A stretch of 64,000 nucleotides of DNA from JAAYCI01 sp031549285. GTDB taxonomy: Bacteria > Bacillota > Clostridia > Oscillospirales > Ruminococcaceae. The position numbers and the translations under genes were made by a program. Positions 8,388 to 16,677 of the stretch are shown here, piece by piece (positions within the stretch are counted from its first letter, which is position 1; each line of letters opens with the position of its first letter). The notes under the pieces were generated by a model, which did not search any database, was not told the DNA's origin, and saw only the letters and a list, made by a program, of their open reading frames with translations. The stretch is taken from assembly GCA_031549285.1 (NCBI GenBank), contig JAVBPZ010000008.1, positions 1-64,000 of the forward strand, in the 5' to 3' direction.

Positions 8388-9020
8388 TTATACCTGCAAA
8401 CCAAACAGGTTTTCAAAAAGACCGCCGAACCCCATGAAGGAAAGGCTGGTGATACTGGCCGCGACCAGTGTGATGGGCAGGCCGCGGAAAGGCTTTGGCG
8501 GCTGGGCCTTGTCCAGCACGCGGCGCACGCCGGAGAACAGCACCATGGCCAGGCCGAAACCGATGCCGGCGCCCAGCGCGCACAGCAGCGCCTCCGGGTA
8601 GGTGTAGTACGGCGCCGAGGGATCCACCAGGCTGGGGGTTTCAATGTTCAGCATGGTAACGCCCAGCACGGCGCAGTTGGTGGTGATGAGCGGCAGGTAT
8701 ATGCCCAGGCTCTTGTACAATGGCGGCACGAACCGCCGCAGGAAAATTTCCACCAGCTGTACCAGCACGGCAATAATAAGGATGAAGCAGATGTTGTTTA
8801 GGTACCCAAGGCCCGCCGGAACCAGCAGGTAGGTATAGACCGGCCAGGTGACCGCGGTGGACAGCACCATAACGAAAATGACGGCGGCGCTCATTCCAAT
8901 AGAAGAATTCAGCTTGCCGGAAACGCCCAGGAACGGGCAGATGCCCAGGAACTTTACCAGCACATAGTTGTTTACCAAAATCATGCTGAAAAAGATAAAT
9001 GCCAGTTTTGCGCCCATCAT
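8388..9020 (-). CDS. rnfA: Rnf complex subunit RnfA
   Basis: This 210-residue protein has six predicted membrane helices and the LGICPFLGVS and LPLITTNCAVLGV signatures, which carry the two cysteines that hold an intramembrane iron-sulfur centre together with RnfE. The related NqrE has the same fold. Its ATG overlaps the stop of rnfE as ATGA, so translation is coupled. Confidence 0.95.
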   Translation of the reverse strand: MMGAKLAFIFFSMILVNNYVLVKFLGICPFLGVSGKLNSSIGMSAAVIFVMVLSTAVTWPVYTYLLVPAGLGYLNNICFILIIAVLVQLVEIFLRRFVPPLYKSLGIYLPLITTNCAVLGVTMLNIETPSLVDPSAPYYTYPEALLCALGAGIGFGLAMVLFSGVRRVLDKAQPPKPFRGLPITLVAASITSLSFMGFGGLFENLFGLQV

Positions 9021-9697
9021 TCACCCACTCCTTTCGCGGGACAGTTTTCAGCAGAGGGGCAGGCGCCGCACCCGGCATATTGACTTTCCGGTTGGCCGGT
9101 TTTTTCCTCGATGAAGATGGCCACTGCCATCAGCACCCCAAACACGAAGAACCCGCCCGGCGGCAAAATCATGATGCTCATGGGGGCGATAGAGCTGGGC
9201 AAAATTTGGAAGCCCAACAGAGTGCCGGCGCCCAACAGCTCGCGAATGGCGCTCATGACCGCCAGCACCACCGTGAAGCCGATGCCCATGCCCAAACCGT
9301 CCAGCGCCGAGGCGCCCACCGGGTTTTTAGAGGCGAACATTTCCGCACGGCCCAGGATGATGCAGTTTACGGTGATGAGCGGCAGGTATACCCCCAGCGC
9401 CACATACAGCGCCGGAACGAACGCTTGTACCAGCATCTGGACCAGTGTGACAAAGCTGGCGATGATGACGATGAAAGCCGGCAGGCGCACCTGTTGGGGA
9501 ATGACCTTTCGCAGTGCCGAGATGGCCACATTGGAACAAATGAGCACGAAGGTGGCGGCAATACCCATGCCAATACCGTTAAAAACAGCGGTGGTGATGG
9601 CCAGGGTGGGGCAGGTGCCCAGCACCAGCCGCAATACCGGGTTTTCTTTCAGCAGGCCGTTTGTAAATACCCGCAGGCTCGATGGTTTATTTTCCAT
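9017..9697 (-). CDS. rnfE: Rnf complex subunit RnfE with a cysteine-containing C-terminal tail
   Basis: This 226-residue protein pairs with RnfA in the membrane. Typical motifs are LGTCPTLAITT near residue 27 and LPLITVNCIILGRAE near residue 113, each with the cluster cysteine. The C-terminus carries a short soluble tail with three cysteines in the pattern C-x2-C-x5-C (residues about 210-219), which is outside the core fold. The start lies directly after the rnfG stop, so the genes are coupled. Confidence 0.94.
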   Translation of the reverse strand: MENKPSSLRVFTNGLLKENPVLRLVLGTCPTLAITTAVFNGIGMGIAATFVLICSNVAISALRKVIPQQVRLPAFIVIIASFVTLVQMLVQAFVPALYVALGVYLPLITVNCIILGRAEMFASKNPVGASALDGLGMGIGFTVVLAVMSAIRELLGAGTLLGFQILPSSIAPMSIMILPPGGFFVFGVLMAVAIFIEEKTGQPESQYAGCGACPSAENCPAKGVGE

Positions 9698-9698
9698 A

Positions 9699-11267
9699 TC
9701 AACCGGCCTCCTTTGCGCTGGGCAGCGCGGCCAGCGCTGCGTTTACAGCCGTGCCTACTGCGTCGCTGGTTACGGTGGCGCCGGCTACGGCGTCCACCGC
9801 GTTTGCGTCGGTGGCGGGTGTGGTGGTGATGGTCACGGGCGCGCTTTTGCCCACAAAGCTGTCCAGGAATGCCTGGTCGCTGGACATTTCCTTGCCATAG
9901 CCCTGCGTCTCGCCAGAGGTATCCAGCCACACGCCCAGGATGACGCCGTTCGGGTCCATGGCCACAGCGGCGGTAACCGGTTTGCCGTAAATGCCGGGCG
10001 CCTCGCCATAAATGATGTAGTTGCCGTCATCGCCCTTCCAGGCCTCAGTAACAGTTGGCGCTGTAACGGAAAGCTGGGTGAAAGTGGTGGCATCCGGCAG
10101 CAGCGCGGCGCGCACCTGTTCGGGGGTCATGGCGTCGGAGGTGATGCCCAGCACATATTTGTTGTATGTTGAGATGGCAGCATTGATGGCGGTGATGCCG
10201 GCGTTGGAAGAAACGGTGGCGCTGGAGATGCGGTCCACTTCGCTGGGGACAATCGCCTGGTTTGGCATGCCCACAAACTGGTCTGCAAAAGCGGTATCGG
10301 TGACCAGCTGCTGGCCCAGGCCCGGGGTTTCGTCATTTTCCAGGAACTGTACCCCGGCAATGTTGCCGTCGGCATCGAACGCCACCATCACCGGTACCTC
10401 GCCGCCGTACCCCGGTGCATATGCCTGAATCACATATCCCGCGCCGTTGGTGGCCTGGTACATGCTGGTGATGTTGGGAATATCCTCGGGAAAGTATATC
10501 TGGACAAAACCGTCTGCCTGCGGCAGCAGTTTTTGTCGCACTGTGTCTGCTTCCTGGCTGGTGTTGTGCTCAATGATGGGTGCGGTGATCTGGTTGGTGA
10601 GCGCCAGCAGGAAACTGGTGACCAGGCAGATGGCCGCCAGCACCACGATGGGCCGCAGGATAGGCGCCCATATTTTTTGCTTAAAGTTTTCTTTCTGCGC
10701 CGCTTCCCGGGCCAGCTGCTCCGTGCTCTTCGGGGGCTTCGGCGGTTTTGGCGGCTTTGGTGGTTTTTCCTCGGCCGAGGTGCCCGGCTTTGTTTCGCCA
10801 TTTCCCGGACGGAAAAACCATTTTTTTCGCTCGGCCTCTGTGGATGCAGTTGAGATAGCGTCCTTCCCCGGCGCGACGGCCTTCTTTTCAGCGCTTTCCT
10901 TGCCCGGGGCATTTGCCGGTTTTTTCGCGGTGGCCGCAGCGGAAGTCGTTTTCTGTGTGGCAGCCGGTTTTTTGGCCGTGCTGCCAGCAGTGGTTTTTGC
11001 GGCAGCTGTGCCCGTTTTGGGGGCGGTGGCCGGTTTGCCGGCGGGTTTCTTTGGGGCAGAGGTCTTGGCGCCGTCGGTTTTTTCAGCCGCCACCGTGGTC
11101 TTTTTGGGTGCGGGTTTTGCCGGAGCCTTTTTTGCCGGCGTCTGTTTTGCCGGGGATCCGTCGGCAGCCTTTTTCGCCGGGACTGTTTTGCCGGTGGCTT
11201 TTTTGGGGGCGGCGGCTTTGGGTGCGGCCGCTTGCTGTGCGGGGTTCTTTTTCTTGCTTTCGGCCAT
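9699..11267 (-). CDS. rnfG: Rnf complex subunit RnfG with two FMN-binding domains and a histone-H1-like N-terminal tail
   Basis: At 522 residues this is more than twice the usual RnfG length of about 200. Residues 1 to about 160 are almost entirely K, A, P and T (repeats such as KKATGKTVPAKKA and AKKPANAPGK). A PPKPPKPPKPPK run lies at about 165-177 and a membrane helix at about 205-230. Two FMN-binding domains follow, at about 250-370 and 385-520. The second has the canonical flavinylation motif AGATVTS (Thr near residue 497); the first has SSATVSS (near 349), with Gly replaced by Ser. RnfG carries covalent FMN on the outer face. The tail would be cytoplasmic. AAGGAGG precedes the start. No ApbE flavin transferase is in the window. 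Confidence 0.92.
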   Translation of the reverse strand: MAESKKKNPAQQAAAPKAAAPKKATGKTVPAKKAADGSPAKQTPAKKAPAKPAPKKTTVAAEKTDGAKTSAPKKPAGKPATAPKTGTAAAKTTAGSTAKKPAATQKTTSAAATAKKPANAPGKESAEKKAVAPGKDAISTASTEAERKKWFFRPGNGETKPGTSAEEKPPKPPKPPKPPKSTEQLAREAAQKENFKQKIWAPILRPIVVLAAICLVTSFLLALTNQITAPIIEHNTSQEADTVRQKLLPQADGFVQIYFPEDIPNITSMYQATNGAGYVIQAYAPGYGGEVPVMVAFDADGNIAGVQFLENDETPGLGQQLVTDTAFADQFVGMPNQAIVPSEVDRISSATVSSNAGITAINAAISTYNKYVLGITSDAMTPEQVRAALLPDATTFTQLSVTAPTVTEAWKGDDGNYIIYGEAPGIYGKPVTAAVAMDPNGVILGVWLDTSGETQGYGKEMSSDQAFLDSFVGKSAPVTITTTPATDANAVDAVAGATVTSDAVGTAVNAALAALPSAKEAG

Positions 11268-11270
11268 GGG

Positions 11271-12302
11271 TTATGCCGCCTCCTTTCGCGCAGCCGCGGG
11301 TTTCCTGCGGCGTTTCGCCACGCCGGTGGGCCGCTGGCGGAACAGTACGTTAAAGTAAGGAACCAGCAGGTTCATGATTAGTAAGGCAAAGGAAACGCCC
11401 TCGGCCATGTTGGACCATTCCCGAATGGCGACCGTGAGCACCGCCAGGCATACCGCAAAGACCACCCGTCCGCGCAGGGTGTAGGGGCTGGTGGTATAGT
11501 CGGTGGCCATGAAGAAGGCGCACAGCAATATGCCGCCGGCCATCAGGTACAGCATGCTGTTATATGCGTTTTGCCCCAGCGAAGATACCGCCAAGGAAAA
11601 GCCGCTTTCTTTCACGCCGGCGCCAAACAGCAACGCCAGCTTTAGCACAAACGTGCTGCCCAGGTAAACCAGCGGGATGGCGGGGCTGATGACCCGGCTG
11701 AACAGCAGGAACAGCCCGCCCAACAGTAGCGTAATAGCGCAGGTTTCGCCCAGCATGCCGCCATGGGTGCCCAGCAGCATATCAATAAGCGGCAGCTGGG
11801 TGGACCGGGAGGCAAACAACGGCGTGGCGCTGGCCAGTGCGTCCACCCCGCCATAGGTGGTGGGGTAGGTGTAGTTAATCATGGCGCCGGTGAAGCTGAG
11901 CTGCAGGACAATGCGCCCCACCAGGGCGGGGTTTGCGAAGTTGAACCCGATGCCGCCGAACAGCTGTTTGGTGATGACGATGGACACAAATGCGCCGATG
12001 ATTGCCATCCAAAGCGGAAAAGACGGCGGCAGGTTAAACGCCAAAATAAGGCCGGTAACCACCGCCGAAAAATCGCCGATGGGAATCGGCCGCTTCATCA
12101 ATACGCAGTAGCCCAGCTCGAACGCAACGCAGGCGGCCACCGTTGCGCCGGTCAGCAGCAGTACCTGCCAGCCGAAGATGATGGTGGAAGCAATGAGGGT
12201 GGGCAGCAGCGAGCAGGCCACCGCCAGCATGATGCCCCGCGTGGAGCGGGTGCCGGTAATGTGCGGCGCCGCCGCAACCATCAGTTTGTTTTCTTCGCTC
12301 AT
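11271..12302 (-). CDS. rnfD: Rnf complex subunit RnfD
   Basis: This 343-residue multi-spanning membrane protein is homologous to NqrB. The flavinylation motif ASATPL is visible near residue 155, where FMN is attached to Thr, and riboflavin may also bind. I place the start at the ATG at 12302, which overlaps the rnfC stop (ATGA), rather than the upstream in-frame ATG inside rnfC. The membrane helices and the GIGFNFANPALVGR loop are typical of the family. Confidence 0.94.
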   Translation of the reverse strand: MSEENKLMVAAAPHITGTRSTRGIMLAVACSLLPTLIASTIIFGWQVLLLTGATVAACVAFELGYCVLMKRPIPIGDFSAVVTGLILAFNLPPSFPLWMAIIGAFVSIVITKQLFGGIGFNFANPALVGRIVLQLSFTGAMINYTYPTTYGGVDALASATPLFASRSTQLPLIDMLLGTHGGMLGETCAITLLLGGLFLLFSRVISPAIPLVYLGSTFVLKLALLFGAGVKESGFSLAVSSLGQNAYNSMLYLMAGGILLCAFFMATDYTTSPYTLRGRVVFAVCLAVLTVAIREWSNMAEGVSFALLIMNLLVPYFNVLFRQRPTGVAKRRRKPAAARKEAA

Positions 12303-13612
12303 CCCTTTGCCCCCTTTTGCAACAGATACCCGCGCGCAAGCCCAGCCGTTTGGGAAACCAGGCGCTTTGCCGGACAAACATAGCTGCATACGCCGCAGGC
12401 CATGCACACGTCTGCTGACAGCCGGCGCAGCTCGTCTATGTTTTCCGCTTCGTACGCCTCGGTAATTTCAATGGGCGACAAATGCACGGGACAGGCGCCC
12501 ACGCACCGGCCGCACCGGATGCAGGGCTGTGGCGGGGGCAGGGTGGCTTCCTCGGCGGTAAGCGCCAGCAGGGCATTGTTCTGCTTCACAATGGGGTAGG
12601 TGAGCGCCGGGACCGTCAGGCCCATCATCGGCCCACCGGTAATCACTTTTTCCGGCAGCGCTTTGCATCCGCCGCAAAAATCCAGTACATCGCCAACGGA
12701 GGTTCCCACAATCACTTCCACATTTTTGGGTTCCACCACCGCGCCGCCGTCCACCGTGATGCGCTTGTGCATCAGCGGCATGCCGCTGGCTAAATATTTT
12801 CCGATAAACGAAACGGTGGTTACGTTCAGCACCAGCACCCCGATATCCGCCGGCAGGCCGCCCGCGGGAACTTCGCGCCCGGTAACCGTTTCAATCAGCA
12901 CCTTTTCCGCGCCCTGGGGGTACCGGGTGTTCAGCGGCATCACCGACAGTTCGTCGTCGCCCTTGGTCAGGCTGAACATCAAATCGATGCATTCGGGTTT
13001 GTTCCGCTCTATGGCGATGACCACCTCAGGGATATCCAGATACTTTTTGGCGGCCATGATGCCGGACAGGATAGAATCGCTGCATTCCAGAATCTCCCGC
13101 TCGTCCGAGGTAATATACGGCTCGCACTCCGCCGCGTTGATAATCAGCATATCGATGGCTTCCGGATGTTTGGGCGCCAGCTTCACCGCGGTGGGGAACC
13201 CCGCGCCGCCCAGCCCCACCACGCCGCATGCCTGCACGGCGGCCAGGAAGGTTTCCCGGTCGCGCACGGTGGGCGGCAGAATGGAGGCATCGATGCTCTG
13301 TTGGCCGTCTGCCTCTATGACCACGGCATCCACCAGCTGGCCGGTGACCGCCATGACCTGCTCCACGCTTTTCACGGTACCGGAAACGCCGGAGTGGATA
13401 TCGGACCCCAGCCCTTCGGCCTTTCCCACCACGGTACCCACATCCACCGCGTCGCCTTTTTGCACCACCGGCGTGCATGGCGCACCCACATGCTGCTGCA
13501 TGAGCAGAGTGATTTTGGCTGGCGGCGGCATGATAACCGTGCCCAGCGCCGCGGTTGCTTTCAGGTGCGGTACCGGTGTACCGCCAAGAGCGTGCATGAC
13601 TTTTTTGAACAT
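12299..13612 (-). CDS. rnfC: Rnf complex subunit RnfC, NADH-binding subunit
   Basis: This 437-residue soluble subunit has an N-terminal barrel-sandwich part, a Rossmann-like region with GVVGLGGAGFPT (about 133-144) and NAAECEPY, which binds NADH and FMN, an SLBB domain, and two [4Fe-4S] cluster motifs near the C-terminus, CIRCGRCVGACP and CMACGVCSYVCP. It transfers electrons to NAD. It is the first gene of the operon. I start it at 13612 because CAGGAGGGA lies 5 nt upstream; a further in-frame start 18 nt earlier has no ribosome site. Confidence 0.95.
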   Translation of the reverse strand: MFKKVMHALGGTPVPHLKATAALGTVIMPPPAKITLLMQQHVGAPCTPVVQKGDAVDVGTVVGKAEGLGSDIHSGVSGTVKSVEQVMAVTGQLVDAVVIEADGQQSIDASILPPTVRDRETFLAAVQACGVVGLGGAGFPTAVKLAPKHPEAIDMLIINAAECEPYITSDEREILECSDSILSGIMAAKKYLDIPEVVIAIERNKPECIDLMFSLTKGDDELSVMPLNTRYPQGAEKVLIETVTGREVPAGGLPADIGVLVLNVTTVSFIGKYLASGMPLMHKRITVDGGAVVEPKNVEVIVGTSVGDVLDFCGGCKALPEKVITGGPMMGLTVPALTYPIVKQNNALLALTAEEATLPPPQPCIRCGRCVGACPVHLSPIEITEAYEAENIDELRRLSADVCMACGVCSYVCPAKRLVSQTAGLARGYLLQKGAKG

Positions 13613-13648
13613 GGAATCCCTCCTGGACAATACTGCCCGGCCAATATA

Positions 13649-13735
13649 GGTACGGTTTGGCGAGTGTCACCTGTAGCAGGTTGGCTAGGTGAAAAAGGCG
13701 AAACCTGCGGTGAACAGAACCAATAAGTACGTACC
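13649..13735 (-). promoter_or_regulatory. Structured 5' leader element of the rnf operon, candidate riboswitch
   Basis: In the transcript of rnfCDGEAB, GGTACG/CGTACC (13649-13654 with 13730-13735) can close a stem, TTGG/CCAA (13657-13660 with 13720-13723) a second, and inside them two stems interleave as a pseudoknot: 13667-13672 with 13687-13692 (6 bp) and 13676-13682 with 13702-13708 (7 bp). GGTGA at 13709-13713 competes for the first strand. The element ends 36 nt before the rnfC start. I do not recognise a known riboswitch class. Confidence 0.5.
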
Positions 13736-13921
13736 ATTGCGCGTGCTTCGATTGCCGCAAAACACGGCGCGCCCGGCCTGTTTGGAATACCTTCTGTGTT
13801 TTCTGTACAATAAACAAAACGGCGGCCCACTGTACGTTGCTTTGCTGCGATGTGACGAAAAGCAATCCTATCACGCAAAGCAGGCACACCGGCCCGGTAC
13901 AGTAAAAAACCCACCGCTCTT

Positions 13922-13950
13922 ATTGTAAGCATTCCCCGGGATAGTGTCAA
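13922..13950 (-). promoter_or_regulatory. Promoter of the rnf operon
   Basis: TTGACA (13945-13950) and TACAAT (13922-13927) are separated by exactly 17 bp on the minus strand, a near-perfect housekeeping promoter. It implies a leader of about 300 nt before rnfC. Apart from this promoter and the structured element, I see nothing in 13736-13921. Confidence 0.85.
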
Positions 13951-14061
13951 CACAAACTATCGTTTCTGTGCCTGTGGAACGGGGATTTTTTCGCAGACAG
14001 AAGGGGCGGGAATAGAGGCCGGTCTGCGGGTTTTACCCCCATATTGCCTGCCGGTCGCCCC

Positions 14062-14089
14062 TTTACTTTGCAACCAGGTATGCTATACT
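14062..14089 (+). promoter_or_regulatory. Promoter of the 14.1-15.3 kb small operon
   Basis: TTTACT (14062-14067) and TATACT (14084-14089) are separated by 16 bp. An AT-rich TATA repeat follows. Confidence 0.55.
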
Positions 14090-14165
14090 ATATATTGTAT
14101 ATAAGCACCATATAGATTTTGTGGCGAGCCGTGGTGGAATAGATGGCCGCTGTGGAAAGCGGGGG

Positions 14166-14711
14166 ATGGGCGTGGCGTTTCCTGTGATGCAAAGCACGCT
14201 GCCGGTGGTTCTGGATACCCTGCCCGCGTTGAAGGTGCGCCGGTACCATGGCCAAAGCAAGATGGGCAATGTGTACTGTTATGCCCGGATGTATTTTTTA
14301 AAGGATAGCCTGCAGCTGAGCCTGTGCGCGTTTGAGCGCGCGCCGGACGCCGCCACCCGGATAGAGTTTGCGGTGGGCGGCACAGAAAAGGCGTTTTTGC
14401 TGCTTTCCTTGTCCCGCGAGGGTGCCACGCTGTCCCGCTGTGGCGGGGGTATGCCGCTGGTGTTACCGGCCCCCCCGCCTGCTTTTTTTAGCGGTGTGGA
14501 CGAACAAGGCTGGTACTGGGGCGCGCAGGTTTCACTGGCGGCGCCGTTGCTGGCACAGGCCGGAATGGTCCCCCTGCCGCGGGAGTTTTCGGCGGCGGTG
14601 TTTAAGACGCGCACAGATGAAGATGCTTTTGGCGCCTCGTTTGAGGCGCTGCCGGGTGGCGAAAAGCTGGCTTTTGAAAATTTTAGTCGCTTTACGCCCG
14701 CGCGGTATTAG
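14166..14711 (+). CDS. Conserved-looking protein of unknown function
   Basis: The 181-residue product has no signal peptide or membrane segment. It is predicted to be mostly beta strand, with a hydrophobic-aromatic pattern (YARMYFLKDSLQLSL, GWYWGAQVSL) and a C-terminal part of the form LPREFSAAVFK..EDAFGASF..FTPARY. This vaguely resembles CBM9/DOMON-like sandwiches, but I cannot claim membership. The start is uncertain: I prefer ATG 14166; a GTG at 14121 is also open. It precedes a small membrane protein and RidA on the same strand, 86 nt apart. Confidence 0.6.
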   Translation: MGVAFPVMQSTLPVVLDTLPALKVRRYHGQSKMGNVYCYARMYFLKDSLQLSLCAFERAPDAATRIEFAVGGTEKAFLLLSLSREGATLSRCGGGMPLVLPAPPPAFFSGVDEQGWYWGAQVSLAAPLLAQAGMVPLPREFSAAVFKTRTDEDAFGASFEALPGGEKLAFENFSRFTPARY

Positions 14712-14797
14712 ATACCATGTGCAGTGGTCCACTACGGCCCACACCATGCAGCGTAATCTTTTCCCACAAACCACAAAAGACAAGGAGAGTGAAATCC

Positions 14798-14953
14798 ATG
14801 TTCAAGACGGTATTTAGCGTGTTTTTTAAGGTATTGTTTGCCCTGGGCGTTGTGTTTGCGGCGCTGGCTGCGTTGCGGTATTTCAGCGATCAAAAAGGCG
14901 ATTATATCGAGATTTACAATGACGAGGATGAGTGCATGGAGGACCTGTACTGA
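14798..14953 (+). CDS. 51-residue single-pass membrane protein with an acidic tail
   Basis: AAGGAG lies 9 nt upstream of the ATG. The product has one hydrophobic helix (about residues 4-28, FSVFFKVLFALGVVFAALAA) followed by a short acidic tail (DEDECMEDLY). Its stop codon overlaps the ridA start (TGATG), which supports that it is translated and coupled to ridA. Function unknown; similar tiny membrane proteins are common in Clostridia. Confidence 0.7.
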   Translation: MFKTVFSVFFKVLFALGVVFAALAALRYFSDQKGDYIEIYNDEDECMEDLY

Positions 14954-15321
14954 TGAGAGGGAAAAACAGCGAGATTGTGCGCACCGGGGGAAACGGCCGG
15001 CGCAGCAGTTGTGTTGCGTATGGCGGGCTGCTGTATATTAGCGGCATTACCACGGTGGACCTGGCGGCGGATACCGCCGGGCAGGTGCAGAATGTGCTGG
15101 AGCAGATAGACAAGCTGCTGGTGTTCCACGGAACCAACAAACACCAGGTGTTAAGCGCTACCATCTACCTGAAAGATATGGCGGACTATGGCGCGTTCAA
15201 TTCCGCATGGGACGAATGGGTGGACGACGGGCATGAGCCGGCCCGCTCGGTGGCACAGGCGACGCTGCCGGTGGAGGAATACCGGGTGAAGATCGCTATG
15301 GTGGCGGCCATCCCCACATAA
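14953..15321 (+). CDS. ridA: RidA/YjgF family enamine/imine deaminase
   Basis: This 122-residue protein is of RidA length, with the family motifs YISGITTVD, QVQNVLEQID, ATIYLKDMADYGAFN and the C-terminal EPARSVAQATLP, whose Arg binds the carboxylate of the substrate. RidA hydrolyses reactive enamine/imine intermediates from PLP enzymes to the keto acid and ammonia. The trimer acts in the cytosol. Its start overlaps the preceding small gene by one base. Confidence 0.9.
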   Translation: MRGKNSEIVRTGGNGRRSSCVAYGGLLYISGITTVDLAADTAGQVQNVLEQIDKLLVFHGTNKHQVLSATIYLKDMADYGAFNSAWDEWVDDGHEPARSVAQATLPVEEYRVKIAMVAAIPT

Positions 15322-15424
15322 TGTTGCCAATGGTTTCCTTTGGTTGGTAGGCGGGTTTTAGGTACATTGGCAACAGCCAGGGGACTGTACTGTTTGTGTG
15401 TGAAAATGTGCGTATAGGGAATTC

Positions 15425-15463
15425 AAAAAAAGAGGCCCTCCCGGTTATGGGGGGCCTCTTTTG
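15425..15463. terminator. Bidirectional terminator between ridA and the SGNH gene
   Basis: AGAGGCCC/GGGCCTCT with an inner CCC/GGG extension forms a strong hairpin (15431-15459), flanked by an A-run on the left and TTTT on the right. Confidence 0.85.
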
Positions 15464-15526
15464 TTACAGCTGGTGCGCGCGGCGCAGGGAAACGTGCTAT
15501 TGGTTCACTTGGGTTTTTATGCTGCG

Positions 15527-16540
15527 TTATGCTTCCGGTGTTGTTGTAGAGCTGGGATCCTGTGCATAATAGCTGCTGCCCTCCAGGTAGGGGTTGCGCG
15601 GGCTGTAGGCGGTGTGGGTGACCAGATATTCCACCCAGGCGCTATAGCCGGCACGGCTCATGTGAATACCATCGGCGGCGGCAAAATCACTGCGCAGGTA
15701 CGCGTCGTCCCCGGCCAAAGCCTCGTGCAGATCCACGAAATAGTAGCCTTCCTCAAACGCCAGCTTTGCCAGCTTGTTGTTAAAGCCGACAATGCGCTCG
15801 TTGGTTAGGAAGCCCTTGGCGGCCTCCGGGCGAATGGGGGTGACCGACTGGATGTAAAAGTTAACCCCCGGCAGCAGGTTGGCGCGTATGGCGTCCAGCA
15901 TTTCTTTATAGTATGCCAGCAGGATGTCATCGTCTTCCATGCCAACCATGGCGTTGGTGCCCAGCAGGATGTACACGTTGTCCGGCTGGCTGGCAACCAG
16001 TGCCTCCATTGGCACTTCATCGGTTGTGTCCGCGCGGGTGTGAATAGAACCGTCGTAAATACCCCGCGGGCTGATGCTTTTGTACGCACAGTAATGGGCG
16101 TTTGGTATGCCCTGTGGCTGGAATAATTGCAAGCCTTGTGTGATAGAATCACCAACAAATGTCACGTTATCGAAATATGTCATGTCAACCCGGCCGTTTT
16201 CCGGTAGAGCAATCATGCGATAATCCGGTGCGGTGATCTCCATTTCATTGATGGTTTGTTCCACCGGGCCGATGAAATTCCATTCGCTGCCGTCAATATC
16301 CGGCAGATTTGACAGGTTGGTGGGGATGCTTTCCGGTGCCATGGGGGTTACCGGTGCGCCGGTGGTTGCCTGCGGGATAGGGTCATCGGCGGCGCTTTGG
16401 ATGAGATGGGTGATGAGCGCCGCCAGCCCCAAGATGACCAGGACGGCGACAAACAGTACCAGAAAACGCTGTACACCGCGCTTAATGCGGCGTTTACGTT
16501 TCCTGGCGGCGTATTCTTTCAGTTCCTTGTCGTCGGCCAA
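15527..16540 (-). CDS. Membrane-anchored SGNH/GDSL-type hydrolase
   Basis: The 337-residue product has a basic N-terminus (RKRKRRIKR) and one membrane helix at about 25-50, so the catalytic domain faces outward. GDSITQG (nucleophile Ser), LLGTNAM (block III-like, Gly/Asn) and DGIHMSRAGY (Asp-x-x-His) give the SGNH hydrolase set. Such enzymes are esterases or peptidoglycan/polysaccharide O-deacetylases; the substrate is not evident. I chose the TTG at 16540 because AGGTGAGG ends just upstream; an in-frame ATG at 16579 lacks a ribosome site. Its promoter is at 16612-16640. Confidence 0.8.
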   Translation of the reverse strand: MADDKELKEYAARKRKRRIKRGVQRFLVLFVAVLVILGLAALITHLIQSAADDPIPQATTGAPVTPMAPESIPTNLSNLPDIDGSEWNFIGPVEQTINEMEITAPDYRMIALPENGRVDMTYFDNVTFVGDSITQGLQLFQPQGIPNAHYCAYKSISPRGIYDGSIHTRADTTDEVPMEALVASQPDNVYILLGTNAMVGMEDDDILLAYYKEMLDAIRANLLPGVNFYIQSVTPIRPEAAKGFLTNERIVGFNNKLAKLAFEEGYYFVDLHEALAGDDAYLRSDFAAADGIHMSRAGYSAWVEYLVTHTAYSPRNPYLEGSSYYAQDPSSTTTPEA

Positions 16541-16611
16541 AGTCCTCACCTCTTCCCGGTTTCCACATGGTTGCGGCAAACCGGCAACCTACCGTGCCAT
16601 ATCTTTCCGCT

Positions 16612-16640
16612 ATTATACCGCATTTAAAGTGAAATGGCAA
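16612..16640 (-). promoter_or_regulatory. Promoter of the SGNH hydrolase gene
   Basis: TTGCCA (16635-16640), 17 bp, TATAAT (16612-16617) on the minus strand. Confidence 0.8.
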
Positions 16641-16651
16641 ACAGGAAGCAA

Positions 16652-16677
16652 AAAAAACACAATTAATTGTGTTTTTT
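16652..16677. repeat. Perfect 26-bp palindrome upstream of the SGNH promoter
   Basis: The sequence reads the same on both strands around the centre 16664/16665, with an A-run, ACACAATTAATTGTGT core and T-run. It lies 12 bp upstream of the -35 box. It could be an operator or a weak bidirectional terminator. The rest of 16678-16878 contains only a TTAAACACA/TGTGTTTAA inverted repeat around 16725-16762 and a GCGGGTA/TACCCGC hairpin near 16817-16848, with no assignable gene. Confidence 0.6.

Noticed and set aside
13649..13735. Assignment of the rnf leader to the Na+-I (DUF1646) riboswitch
   Set aside because: Only the biological context fits. I could not match the consensus sequence, so the class is left open.
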